From the NCBI GenBank assembly GCA_031292385.1, contig JARLHE010000016.1, positions 55,114 to 119,113 on the forward strand: 64,000 nucleotides of DNA, written 5' to 3'. This document shows, piece after piece, positions 51,968-61,303 of this stretch. Every line of letters begins with the position of its first letter. Position 1 is the stretch's first letter. Below the pieces are notes generated by a model. The model ran no database searches. It was not told the DNA's origin and worked only from the letters and a program-made list of their open reading frames with translations. The position numbers were made by a program, and so were the translations under genes. This DNA is from Oligoflexia bacterium (GTDB lineage Bacteria > Bdellovibrionota > UBA1018).

Positions 51968-54900
51968 TCCTCCCGTAGAATTCCCGGAAGAGCGCGGGAA
52001 CGAGATAGAAGTTCAGCAGGGTGGCCAGGATCTGGCCGCCGATCACCGCGCGCCCCAAAGGGATATTGGCTTCCGAACCGTGCCCTAAGCCGAAGGCCAT
52101 CGGGATCAATCCCAGGATCGAGGCGAGCGACGTCATCGTGATCGGCCGAAGGCGGGCCATCGCGCCTTGAATGATCGCTTCGTCCAGCGTCGGATCCATT
52201 TTGGAGCGTTCCAAAATATATTCGATCAGGAGCACGCCGTGGGAAACGGCGACGGCGATGACGAAAATGCATCCAATCGCGGCTTGGATGCTGAAATACG
52301 TCGGCCAAATCGCCATGATCATGATCACTCCGACCATGCCCATCGGCACCGTCGTCATGATGATGGCCGGCAGCAGGAATGAGCGGAACTGCACGACCAG
52401 AATCAGGTAAACCAGCACCGCGGCGAGCAGGAAGCCGCCGCCGAGAGAGCCGACCGACTTTTTCATCTCCGAGACCTCGCCGCGGATCTCAGCCCAGTAT
52501 CCCGTGGGCAGCTTGAGCTGGTCCAAGACCTTTTGAACGTCTCCGGAGACTCCGGCGATGTCCCGATCCTGCGCGTCGAGATAAACGTCGATCACCGGTT
52601 GCAGGTCCTTGTGGTTGAGCTCCGTCGGGCCGGTGATCATTTTCGAGCTGGCGACCCAGTTGAGCGGGACGCTTCGGTTCTGCTCCGCACTTGTGATCGG
52701 GATCGACATCAGATCGTTGACGCTCGTGATTTTGTTTTCCGGCAGTTGAACTCCGAAAAAATAATCGATTCCCGTTTTCGGGTCGATCCAGATGGCGGGG
52801 TTGTAAGTCGCGCTGTTGGAAACCGCGCTCACCACGTTTTTGACGATCACGTCGGGCGTGAGCCCTAAATCGCTGGCTTTGTCGCGATTGATCTCCAGGC
52901 TGAGCTCCGGATCGTCGAAGCGCTGCTGCACGCGCACGTCGACCGCGCCCCGGATTTTCTTGAACCGCTCGGCCGCCGATTGCGCGAGGTCATGCGCCAG
53001 CTTATGGTCGGCGCCGCCGATCTGGACGTCGATCGGGGAGCGCAGGCCGCCGTTCAAGGCCGAGGTGAGAAGCCCGCCCAGCTCGATTCCGAATTCCGTG
53101 TTGGGGAATTCGGCCGGCAATTTCTCGCGGACGATTTTCGCGTAATACTGGGAAGTATGCTCCCGGTCCTCCGTGAGCTCGACGTTGAAGAACACGTCCT
53201 GCGTGCCCGAGTTCGGGGTAAACGCTGCCGGATAGCCGTAATAAACGCCCGCATTGGTGATGATCATCCGGAGATCGTGTTTGGGGATCCACTCCCGGAG
53301 CTTCGCCTCGATTCGTTGCGCGAGCGCGGCCGTCTGTTCGATGCGGTAGCCGGTGGGGCCGCGCAAGTCGATTCGCATGCTTCCGGCATCCGCGCGCGGA
53401 AAGAGCTCGGCGCCGATCCGTCCGACCAAGGTTCCTCCGATGACCAGCAATGAAACCAGCGCGACCGGCAGCACGATTCTGCGCCGGTTCACCACCCAGG
53501 CCAGAGTTCGCCCGTAGCCTTCGGTGACGCGGTTGACCCAGGCCTGGATGGCGCCCAAAATTCCCCGTGTTTCCGCGCCGCCTTCATTCAGGAAGTGGGC
53601 GGTGAACAAGGGGATGACCATCATCGCGGCGAAATAGGACGCCACCATCGAGGAAATCACCGCAATCGAAAGCGCCGAGAAGAGAATCTGCACGACGCCT
53701 TTGAGGAACAGGACCGGGAAGAAAACGATCAAGGTCGATACGGTCGAGGCGAGGACCGGCATCGCCACTTCCTGCGCGCCTTGAAGCGAGGCGTCCCGGG
53801 GCGACATACCGCGCGATCGCTTCTGCATAATGACCTCGATCACGACGATCGCATTGTCGACCAGAACGCCGACTGAGAGCGCCAGCCCGCCCAGGGTCAT
53901 CACGTTGAGCGTCTGTCCCAGGATTTTGAGGCAGGCGAACGCGCCGATCAGCGAGATGGGCAGCGAAAGCATGACCGCGAACGTCGCGCGCCAGCTTCCG
54001 AGGAACATGAGTACCATGATAGCGGCGAAACCGCCGCCGATGAGCGCTTCGTGCGTGATCGATTCGATGGCCTTCCGGATAAAGACGGACTGGTCGCTGA
54101 CGATGGTGAGTTTGAAGCCGTGAAGGGTGCCTTCGAGTTTTTTCACGGAGTCCCGGACCTCGTCGACGACTTTCAGGGAGTTCGCGCCGGGCTGGCGGTA
54201 GATCGGCACATAGACTTGCGGTTTTCCGTCGATCAGGACGACGTTGGTCTGGATGGCGTGCGAGTCTTCGGCATGGCCGATGTCCTTCAGCTTCACGTCG
54301 ACGCCGTTTTGCGAGCGCAGGTAGTAGTTATCGATATCCGACACGTTTTCGACAAGCCCGTTCGTCACGATCTGGTAATCGTAGTCGCCGATCTTGATGT
54401 CACCGGCCGGCACGAAGGTGTTCATCGCGTTGAGCTTGTTCATGACCTGGACCGGCGAAAAGTTGTATTGCGCGAGCTTTTTGGGATCGAGATAGATCGT
54501 TGCCTGGCGCGTTTTTCCGCCCATGACCGCCGGAGCCATCGCGCCCGGGACGCTTTGGATCGCGTTCGTCACCCAGTAGCGGCCGATGTCCTGCAGCTGG
54601 CTCTGCGTTTTGTTCTCTCCCGAGACCGCGCACATCGCGAGAGGCACGGAGGCCATCGGGTCGAAGGGAAGAATCAAAGGCGGCTGGGTGCCCGGGGGAA
54701 GCTTTCTCATCACCGACATGACGAGCGATCCCGTTTGCGCGAGCGCGTTGCTGAGATCGACTCCGGGATTGAAGTAGTTTTTCACGATACTGACGCCCAC
54801 GAGCGAGCGCGAGTCCTGGGACTCCATCCCGACCGCCTGGCCGGTATAGCGCTCGAAAAGATAAGTGAGCTCTTGCTCCACGTGATCGACCGGCATGCCG

Positions 54901-55091
54901 GGATAAAACGAGATCACCTGGACCGCCGGAAGGTTCGCTGAAGGCAATAAGTCCTTGGGCAGCAATACGAGGCTCAGCGCCCCGAGAATGGATAAGATCA
55001 GGAACGCGACGATGGTGAAATGCGCGTTGTTGATCGCAAAGGCGGCAATGCCTTTTTCTTCGTGATTTTTTTCGTTCATTGGTTTTTGCAT
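51948..55091 (-). CDS. RND-family efflux/export pump
   Basis: The 1047-aa product is a full-length RND transporter with twelve membrane helices in two repeats and two large periplasmic loops. Conserved blocks include LPKDLLPSANLPAVQVISFY, FYPGMPVDHVEQELTYLFER and helix 4 with LSVGVLVDNAIVVIEV. The last has Asp-Asn where many drug pumps have Asp-Asp, so the proton relay may differ. It follows a TolC gene by 17 bp, but no adaptor gene is present next to it. An alternative ATG lies at 55079. Confidence 0.93.
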   Translation of the reverse strand: MQKPMNEKNHEEKGIAAFAINNAHFTIVAFLILSILGALSLVLLPKDLLPSANLPAVQVISFYPGMPVDHVEQELTYLFERYTGQAVGMESQDSRSLVGVSIVKNYFNPGVDLSNALAQTGSLVMSVMRKLPPGTQPPLILPFDPMASVPLAMCAVSGENKTQSQLQDIGRYWVTNAIQSVPGAMAPAVMGGKTRQATIYLDPKKLAQYNFSPVQVMNKLNAMNTFVPAGDIKIGDYDYQIVTNGLVENVSDIDNYYLRSQNGVDVKLKDIGHAEDSHAIQTNVVLIDGKPQVYVPIYRQPGANSLKVVDEVRDSVKKLEGTLHGFKLTIVSDQSVFIRKAIESITHEALIGGGFAAIMVLMFLGSWRATFAVMLSLPISLIGAFACLKILGQTLNVMTLGGLALSVGVLVDNAIVVIEVIMQKRSRGMSPRDASLQGAQEVAMPVLASTVSTLIVFFPVLFLKGVVQILFSALSIAVISSMVASYFAAMMVIPLFTAHFLNEGGAETRGILGAIQAWVNRVTEGYGRTLAWVVNRRRIVLPVALVSLLVIGGTLVGRIGAELFPRADAGSMRIDLRGPTGYRIEQTAALAQRIEAKLREWIPKHDLRMIITNAGVYYGYPAAFTPNSGTQDVFFNVELTEDREHTSQYYAKIVREKLPAEFPNTEFGIELGGLLTSALNGGLRSPIDVQIGGADHKLAHDLAQSAAERFKKIRGAVDVRVQQRFDDPELSLEINRDKASDLGLTPDVIVKNVVSAVSNSATYNPAIWIDPKTGIDYFFGVQLPENKITSVNDLMSIPITSAEQNRSVPLNWVASSKMITGPTELNHKDLQPVIDVYLDAQDRDIAGVSGDVQKVLDQLKLPTGYWAEIRGEVSEMKKSVGSLGGGFLLAAVLVYLILVVQFRSFLLPAIIMTTVPMGMVGVIMIMAIWPTYFSIQAAIGCIFVIAVAVSHGVLLIEYILERSKMDPTLDEAIIQGAMARLRPITMTSLASILGLIPMAFGLGHGSEANIPLGRAVIGGQILATLLNFYLVPALFREFYGRIKPETR

Positions 55092-55108
55092 CGTAATTTT
55101 TCCCTGGC

Positions 55109-56404
55109 TTAGTGCGCGCCGTTGAGGACTTCTTTAAAGCCCTTGAATTGGAGGTATTGGGCGCGGGTGTTGTTTTGATCGACCAGTACGCGGGTCAGAT
55201 TGCTCAAGGCCGCGCGCACGTCGAGCAGGTCTCCCTGGAAAGCGAAGTAGCGCTTTTTGGCGATATCAAAGGCTTTGCGGGCCAGCTTGAGCTCGGTTTC
55301 CAGGTGCTCGAGGCGAGTCGCGGCGGCGAGAATTGTTTCATCGTATCGCTGGTTGTAGTCGTCGACGAAGAGGCGGCTCGCGGTCAGCGTGAAATCCTTT
55401 TCTTGCGCCAGCGCGGCCGTGCGCTTGACGTTTTCCGAGATTTTGAACCCTTCGAAGAGCGGAATGGAAATCCCGATTCCCAGCGAATAATCGGCTCGAT
55501 TCACCAGGCGTTCGTCCTGAAGATATCCCGCGCTCCCCGTGCCGACCAAAACCGGCAAATGATCGGCTTTCGCTTGATCCAGTTGCGCTTGCGCGGATTT
55601 GAGGTCTTTTTCGGCTCGCGAAACAAAGGGATTCGGCGCATCGGAGCCCAAAAGCCCCAGCCGCCGATCGAGCGATAAAACGGACGGACAGGCGAACGTA
55701 GGCGGCGCGCTTTCGGTCGTGGTCGGCGTGCCGATGAGGACGGCCAGTCTCTTTTTGGACACATCCTCGCGCGCCCGAAAATCGGCGATCGCCGTTTGCG
55801 CTTCTTCCAATTGAGTTTCGGCCAGGTAACGGTCCACGATCGACCTCTGCCCGGTCTGGACGAAGTGATTGACTTCCTTTGCGACGACGTCCGCGTCTTT
55901 CGCCAGGGAAGTCCAGATGTCGATTTGCGCTTGGTTGAGCGTGCAATTGAAATAGGCTTCGATGATTTCCTGATCGACCTGGTACCTCGTCACCTCGGTG
56001 TCCTGCTTTTGCCGCTCTTCCGCGAACTCGCTGGCCGTGACGCCGTAATGGGTTCGCCCGAAGTCGGTGAGAATCTGGGTGAAAACCACTCCAGCTCCTA
56101 ATCCGGACCGATAAGGCGAGCCCATCAAGCCGCCAACCCTCAATACGGCGGTCGATCCGGGAAAGCCCGCACTGTCGATCGCTTGGGCCGACACGGACGG
56201 GTAGTAGGTCGATTTCGCTATGCCGATATCGCTATGGGCCTGGCTTTCGCGAGACCGCGCTGCCTTAAGTCCGGGGCTATAGGCCTGCCCGAGATCGAGG
56301 GCTTCTCTCAGAGTCAGCGCGCCCTTCGATGAATCGGCTTGGGCGGGCCCGATAGGCGATAGTGCAAGGCACGTCAATATGCCGAAAAATATACGAGTTT
56401 TCAT
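55109..56404 (-). CDS. TolC-family outer membrane protein (RND operon)
   Basis: The 431-aa product has a signal peptide (residues 1-23) and the TolC helical repeats (LREALDLGQAYSPGLKAARS, GVVFTQILTDFGRTHYGVTA). It is the likely exit duct for the RND pump encoded directly downstream. Confidence 0.9.
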   Translation of the reverse strand: MKTRIFFGILTCLALSPIGPAQADSSKGALTLREALDLGQAYSPGLKAARSRESQAHSDIGIAKSTYYPSVSAQAIDSAGFPGSTAVLRVGGLMGSPYRSGLGAGVVFTQILTDFGRTHYGVTASEFAEERQKQDTEVTRYQVDQEIIEAYFNCTLNQAQIDIWTSLAKDADVVAKEVNHFVQTGQRSIVDRYLAETQLEEAQTAIADFRAREDVSKKRLAVLIGTPTTTESAPPTFACPSVLSLDRRLGLLGSDAPNPFVSRAEKDLKSAQAQLDQAKADHLPVLVGTGSAGYLQDERLVNRADYSLGIGISIPLFEGFKISENVKRTAALAQEKDFTLTASRLFVDDYNQRYDETILAAATRLEHLETELKLARKAFDIAKKRYFAFQGDLLDVRAALSNLTRVLVDQNNTRAQYLQFKGFKEVLNGAH

Positions 56405-56459
56405 TCAATGCTCCTGAGCATCGGTTTTGGGTAATTCTTAAAAAGAGAAAATGAGAGCC

Positions 56460-56822
56460 TTAGCGGGCCGGCGGGCGAGAAAGCGTGGGCTGAATATAAG
56501 AGGTGGGAGTCTGTAAGCTGACGAGGGAGATTTGCGTGAAATCGTGAAAGACGGGAGTGAGCCAGGCGTGGCGCGCCGTGGTGACTTTACTCAGGGATGT
56601 CGGTCGCGGATTCGCGTGGGATTTGAAGTTCAGATTGTCCTCGGGAGAAGAAGCGTCTTGAGCCGAGTCCGTCGATGTGACCAGGGAAGTTTGAGCGGAG
56701 CCATCGATCACCGGCAGATTTCTCTGCGCGAAAGTAGCGGCTCGGACGAAGATGGCCGACGCTACGGCTACGACAATGAGTAGGCACTTCCAGTAGCTCA
56801 CGATTTTCCCACCATGCGCCAA
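56460..56822 (-). CDS. Small membrane-anchored protein of unknown function before tolC/RND
   Basis: The 120-aa product has one hydrophobic N-terminal helix (residues 10-30) and a Ser/Thr/Pro-rich tail with no recognised domain. It lies 55 bp upstream of the TolC gene on the same strand. It lacks the lipoyl and barrel features of an adaptor, so it is not an obvious substitute for the missing one. Confidence 0.5.
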   Translation of the reverse strand: MAHGGKIVSYWKCLLIVVAVASAIFVRAATFAQRNLPVIDGSAQTSLVTSTDSAQDASSPEDNLNFKSHANPRPTSLSKVTTARHAWLTPVFHDFTQISLVSLQTPTSYIQPTLSRPPAR

Positions 56823-56860
56823 ATCGGCCGGACTTTCAATAACGCCTTTGGGACGGTCGC

Positions 56861-57850
56861 CTAAATCAGGTGAAATGACGCGTTTATACCCACGGTGGTG
56901 GTATTGATATTCTGGTCCACTTGCCAGTCCAGGCGCGGCGACACCGCCACGCTGCGGGTGATCTCAAAGCGCGCGCCGGTCATGATTCCGTCGATCACCG
57001 ACGCGCTGTGCATCTTCTGGGTCGCTTTCATGCGGTAATTGTCAGGAACTTGCGCGTCGGTTGGAAGATTTTGCTGGGGACCTGCTCTGAAGTCGATGTG
57101 ATCCATCACGAACAGAGTGGTGATCCGGGAAGGGCGATAGTTGGCTTGCGCCGCGGAGATTACTTTCGTCGGATACACGACCCCGGTTTGCATCATCGTT
57201 TGTTCAAGCGTGGTTTTAATGGAGAGCACGCCCGAAAGAAAAAATCGCGAACCGCGGAAATTGAGCATCGGAATATAGGCCGCCGAGAATTGGGTCAGCA
57301 TATGGGTGTCCCGGTCAATCGAGTTCACGGGCGCGAACAATTCAAACCAAAGCGAGCTCCGATAATCGATTTTCGCGAAACGCAGGTGTTGGACGTCGTC
57401 GATCACCAAGCGGAGAGAGGGGTCTTTCAAATTAACGCTGCCCTGCGAGCTTGAATAAAAAGCCTGTGTCATGCCGAGGGTAGGGCCAATCGAGATTTTA
57501 TCGGTGAGATCGTAATCGAAGTGCAGCGTATGGCTCATTCCGAAACCGGAGAAGGGCTCCTTCTTGGACGGGGCGCTGGTGCTGAAGTTGTCGAAAGAAG
57601 GCCCCATCAGCATGGAAAAATCGCTGACGTGTATCGGCAGCGGGGCCGGACCCAGGATATCCGTAAACAAACCGGCTTGAGAGACGCCGGTTACTTGAGA
57701 GTTTCTGATTGTGGGCTGAGCCTGGTTATTGAGCCGATCGGATTGGCTTTCGGTGGCTTCGGAACTGATTTGGATGGCGGCGGTGTCGGCCGCGTGGGCG
57801 GGAATTACCTCGAGAGCGAAAATAAGCGCAAAAAACCAAATTTTGGTCAT
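56861..57850 (-). CDS. Outer-membrane barrel-like protein of unknown function
   Basis: The 329-aa product has a signal peptide (residues 1-20), a Ser/Asn-rich linker of about 35 residues, then amphipathic strands (HTLHFDYDLTDKISIGPTLG, SSLWFELFAPVNS) and a C-terminal SFHLI. It is predicted to sit in the outer membrane. Its start codon lies in a strong hairpin. No family was recognised. Confidence 0.65.
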   Translation of the reverse strand: MTKIWFFALIFALEVIPAHAADTAAIQISSEATESQSDRLNNQAQPTIRNSQVTGVSQAGLFTDILGPAPLPIHVSDFSMLMGPSFDNFSTSAPSKKEPFSGFGMSHTLHFDYDLTDKISIGPTLGMTQAFYSSSQGSVNLKDPSLRLVIDDVQHLRFAKIDYRSSLWFELFAPVNSIDRDTHMLTQFSAAYIPMLNFRGSRFFLSGVLSIKTTLEQTMMQTGVVYPTKVISAAQANYRPSRITTLFVMDHIDFRAGPQQNLPTDAQVPDNYRMKATQKMHSASVIDGIMTGARFEITRSVAVSPRLDWQVDQNINTTTVGINASFHLI

Positions 57851-57885
57851 CAGGTCCCCCGCCTTGATCGAACGAGGGACCTGAT
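57849..57885 (-). promoter_or_regulatory. Perfect 10-bp hairpin over the ribosome site and start codon
   Basis: ATCAGGTCCC (57849-57858) and GGGACCTGAT (57876-57885) pair perfectly with a 17-base loop. In the minus-strand mRNA the 3' arm holds the GGGG ribosome site and the AU of the AUG at 57850. The fold would hide the start and could give temperature or ligand control of the downstream outer-membrane gene. Confidence 0.55.
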
Positions 57886-57924
57886 ACCTTGCTTTGGCTG
57901 TTTTTTCAATAGACGAAACTGATT

Positions 57925-59982
57925 TTACCAGACGCCGCAGCGATCAGCGGGCGCCATGGGAGCTCCCTTGGCGCATCCGAAAGCGCGGGAGAAGGGTTCA
58001 AACTGCGATACAACCCCGTTTACGCGGTAGCGGCTCGGAGAATGAGGATCGACCGTCACCCGCATGCGCGTATAAGGCTCCTGTTCCTTCTGGCACCAGG
58101 ATTGAGCGAAGGCGATAAAAAGACTTTGCTCAGGCGTAGGACTACCCGGCGTCGCCGCCGGTTGCGCTTTGTCAGGATTGTGTTTGGACGTGAACGCAAG
58201 GTAGCTGACCCGCATTCCGCCTTGATCGGCGATGTTTTCGCCGAGCGTGAGCTTGCCGTTGACGTGGACCCCGGGCAGGGCTTCGAAGGTACCGTATTCT
58301 TTCTCGACGCACGCGGTTTTCTTGTCGAATTCCGCGAGCACCGAAGGCTCCCACCAATCGCGAAGATTGCCGTCTCCGTCGAAACGCCGGCCCTCATCGT
58401 CGAAGCCGTGGGTCAGCTCATGGCCCATCACGACGCCGATCGCCCCGTAGTTCAAGTAATCCGGGCTTTCCCGGTTGAAGAACGGATATTGAAGAATTCC
58501 TGCCGGAAAAACCATCTCGTTGAGCTGCGGGTTATAGTACGCGTTCACGATGGCGGGGGTCATATCCCATTCGTTGCGATCGACCGGTTTGCCGATTTTA
58601 TTCAGCTGATATTCCGTATTGAAAGTTGCGGCGGCCTCCAGACTTCGTAAAAACGAGGAACGATCCGCCTTCAGCCCGTCGTATGAGCGCCATACCGCGG
58701 GGTAGCCGACCTTATTTCCGATCTTTTTCAGCTTCGCTAAGGCTTGTTCCTTGGTTTTGGAATCCATCCAGGGAAGGTTTTCGATTTCGCCCCGCATCTG
58801 ATCCTCGATTTCACGGATCATCTGCTCGCTTTTCACCTTCCCCTCGTGGCCGTAAGCCACGTCGACGAAAGCACGACTGACCGCGAAGCCAAGCTGGCTA
58901 TCCGCCAGGCGCACGCAGCGTTTCCAGCGGGCTTCGATCTTTTTCTGGCCGGACAGAGCGGTCGAGGTGAAATGAAAGCGCTCTTCTTGAAAGCGTTTCG
59001 GCAAGGCTTCGGTCGCCGACGTGAGCCGATGCCATTTGAGATAGGTCTTCAAGTCATCCAGCGGCGTGCCCTTAAGCGTCTTGTTCAAAGCGACGAAGTA
59101 ATCCGGCACCGCGACGTTGATGGCTTGGAGTTTCGGCGTCGTCTCCGGGTCCATTTTGTCGAAGTAGGCGTTCCAATCGAAAATGGGCGTGCGCTCGAGC
59201 AGCCCTTTGCGCTCGAGCCGATGATAGACCTTGTTCGGGTCCCGGCGGTCCACGCGGGACATCGCGGCTTTCGCCAGCACCGTTTCGATCTTGAGTATCG
59301 TATCGGCTTTGGCTTTCGCTTTGGCGTCGGGCTCGCCCAGGAGAATGAACATCCGGGTGACGTATTCCCGGTAAAGCTCGCGGATTCGGACGGTCTTCGC
59401 GTCGTCTTTCAAGTAGTAATCGCGATCGGGCAGGCCGAGGCCGCCTTGATCGACGACGCCGATCACTTGGGTTGAATCCTTCGCGTCTTGATCCTGGCTG
59501 AAGTCGAAAAGCGCGTTCGTGCCTTCGCGGTGGAGCATCGCCAGCTCGGGCGCGAGAGTCTTGAGGTCTTTGATCGCCTCGATGGACTCGAGTCGCTTTT
59601 TGAATTCCGGCAGCCCGTTTTTCTCGATGGATGTTTCGTCCATGCAGGCGCCGTAGTAGTCGCCCATCAGTTTTGAGTAGGGGTTGGACGGACTGTTTTT
59701 GCCGGCGGCGTAGCCTTCAAGGAGCTTTCTGATGGTTTGACGGTTGTTTTCGTCGATAGTCGAAAAGCTCCGATTCCACATCGGGCGATCCGCCGGGATT
59801 TCGGTTTTCTTGAGCCAGGCGCCGCAAGCGTATTGGTAGAAATCGTCGCAAGGGTTCACTTTTTTATCGAGGATGGAGAGATCGATATCGAACTTCCCGT
59901 CGCTTGCCCAGCCTTGTGGGGAAATTTGAAAGGCGAGAAGAATTGCCGACGAGACGATCAGACGAGTATTTTTCAGTATCAT
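57925..59982 (-). CDS. M13-family zinc metallopeptidase (neprilysin-like), secreted
   Basis: The 685-aa product has a signal peptide (residues 1-27), an N-terminal VNPCDDFYQYACGAWLKKTE block, the zinc site HELTH (521-525, in GHELTHGFDDEGRRFDGDG), NAYYNPQLNEMVFPAGILQ, LGENIADQGG and the C-terminal CGVW. It is expected to degrade peptides in the periplasm or outside the cell. ATG 59982 follows GGAG; upstream ATGs precede a non-signal stretch. Confidence 0.94.
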   Translation of the reverse strand: MILKNTRLIVSSAILLAFQISPQGWASDGKFDIDLSILDKKVNPCDDFYQYACGAWLKKTEIPADRPMWNRSFSTIDENNRQTIRKLLEGYAAGKNSPSNPYSKLMGDYYGACMDETSIEKNGLPEFKKRLESIEAIKDLKTLAPELAMLHREGTNALFDFSQDQDAKDSTQVIGVVDQGGLGLPDRDYYLKDDAKTVRIRELYREYVTRMFILLGEPDAKAKAKADTILKIETVLAKAAMSRVDRRDPNKVYHRLERKGLLERTPIFDWNAYFDKMDPETTPKLQAINVAVPDYFVALNKTLKGTPLDDLKTYLKWHRLTSATEALPKRFQEERFHFTSTALSGQKKIEARWKRCVRLADSQLGFAVSRAFVDVAYGHEGKVKSEQMIREIEDQMRGEIENLPWMDSKTKEQALAKLKKIGNKVGYPAVWRSYDGLKADRSSFLRSLEAAATFNTEYQLNKIGKPVDRNEWDMTPAIVNAYYNPQLNEMVFPAGILQYPFFNRESPDYLNYGAIGVVMGHELTHGFDDEGRRFDGDGNLRDWWEPSVLAEFDKKTACVEKEYGTFEALPGVHVNGKLTLGENIADQGGMRVSYLAFTSKHNPDKAQPAATPGSPTPEQSLFIAFAQSWCQKEQEPYTRMRVTVDPHSPSRYRVNGVVSQFEPFSRAFGCAKGAPMAPADRCGVW

Positions 59983-60020
59983 TATTTTGCTCCAAGAGAT
60001 CGGGGCGAGCTTGGCCATAG

Positions 60021-60070
60021 AAAACAGCAATGCCGTCGGGGAAACCGAGCACGGCTCCCCCGGCGGCATT
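60021..60070 (-). terminator. Terminator of the superoxide dismutase gene
   Basis: A near-perfect stem of about 12 bp (60029-60041 with 60057-60070) is followed on the minus strand by GCTGTTTTCT, just after the sodB stop. It separates sodB from the M13 gene. Confidence 0.7.
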
Positions 60071-60084
60071 ACAAAAGAGAAGGG

Positions 60085-60669
60085 TTATTTTCCGAAGTTC
60101 GCCGCGACGAACTCCCAGTTGAGGACGTCCCAGAACTTCTGTACGTATTTAGCGCGCGCGTTGCGATAGTCGATGTAGTACGCGTGCTCCCAGACATCGC
60201 AGGTAAAGAGGGGCTTCAGGTTCTGGCGCATCGGGTTTTCGGCGTTCGAGGTCGATACGATCTGCAGGTCTCCTTGGCCGTCTTTGACCAGCCAGCACCA
60301 GCCGGAACCGAAAGTGCCCACGGCGGCCTTTTCGAAGGCGGCCTTGAACTCTTCGATCGTCTTCCATTTTTTCTCGATCGCGGATTTCAATGTTCCTTCC
60401 GGAGCGTGCTTGGCGTGAGGCTTCATCGACTTCCAGTAGAAATCATGATTCCAGTGCTGTCCTGCCTGATTGAAAAGGGCGCCGGTGGCTTTCTTGATGA
60501 TGTCCTCGAGCGGAGCGTCTTCGAAACCGCTGCCAGGAAGAAGTTCGTTGAGCTTGTCGACATAAGCTTGATGATGCTTGTCGTGATGATACTGCAGAGT
60601 CTCCGCCGAAACAATCGGCGCGAGCGCGTTATAATCGTAGGGAAGGGGTGCGAGTTCAAATCTTGCCAT
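60085..60669 (-). CDS. sodB: Superoxide dismutase, iron type
   Basis: The 194-aa enzyme removes superoxide in the cytoplasm. The metal ligands are recognisable: His28 (TLQYHHDKHH), His75 (QHWNHDFYW), and Asp and His in DVWEHAYYIDYRN. The ALFNQAGQHWNHDF block is Fe-SodB-like. GGAGG lies 11 bases before the ATG, and a strong terminator follows. Confidence 0.95.
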   Translation of the reverse strand: MARFELAPLPYDYNALAPIVSAETLQYHHDKHHQAYVDKLNELLPGSGFEDAPLEDIIKKATGALFNQAGQHWNHDFYWKSMKPHAKHAPEGTLKSAIEKKWKTIEEFKAAFEKAAVGTFGSGWCWLVKDGQGDLQIVSTSNAENPMRQNLKPLFTCDVWEHAYYIDYRNARAKYVQKFWDVLNWEFVAANFGK

Positions 60670-60751
60670 GGGTTTATTTTCCTCCGAAGGGTACTTTGCC
60701 CTTTTTATGCGGGCCGAATCAAGTAGATTGCCATAAGAATAGGAGACCGCG

Positions 60752-61303
60752 ATGTTAACGCCTTTGATTGGATTTGGAGACGCGGCCCAGCAAGCTCAGT
60801 TATCGATTTCCGCGGATGCGCGCTTGCGCCAAGGGACGCTCAACTTGGTCTACGAAGTTCGGGATGATTTATCCTCGATTTGCTGGCCCATTGCGGCGCA
60901 AAATTCGAACCCTGCGCGTCGGGACGAACTCTGGAAGACCACCTGCTTCGAGGCGTTCCTCCTGATCGGCGATGGCCCGGCTTATTTCGAATTCAATCTT
61001 TCCCCGTCGGGGGATTGGAACGCTTATCGATTCTCGGGCTATCGCGACGGGATGAAGCCGTTGAATCTTGGCAGCGAGCTGGTTCGGCCTCCTCGGGTGC
61101 GAGTGGAGCGCGAGGCAGGCTTGTCCCGGATCCACGCTGAGCTCGAGCTTGCGGCGAATGATATCCGCCGCGCGGGCCTTACCGCGGTGATCGAGCGTGA
61201 TACCCCCAAAAAAAACGAGCGCCTCAGCTACTGGGCGCTCGTGCATCCGGGGGCACAGCCCGATTTTCATCGGGCCGATAGCTTCTTCTTCCGGTTTACT
61301 TAG
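60752..61303 (+). CDS. DOMON-like domain protein
   Basis: The 183-aa product is a beta-rich protein resembling DOMON-like domains, with DELWKTTCFEAFLLIGDGPA, YFEFNLSPSGDWNAYRFSGY and YWALVHPGAQPDFH. Related domains bind heme or sugars; no ligand can be assigned. No signal peptide is seen. It is divergent from sodB, and its last 8 bp overlap the convergent lipoprotein gene. Confidence 0.75.
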   Translation: MLTPLIGFGDAAQQAQLSISADARLRQGTLNLVYEVRDDLSSICWPIAAQNSNPARRDELWKTTCFEAFLLIGDGPAYFEFNLSPSGDWNAYRFSGYRDGMKPLNLGSELVRPPRVRVEREAGLSRIHAELELAANDIRRAGLTAVIERDTPKKNERLSYWALVHPGAQPDFHRADSFFFRFT

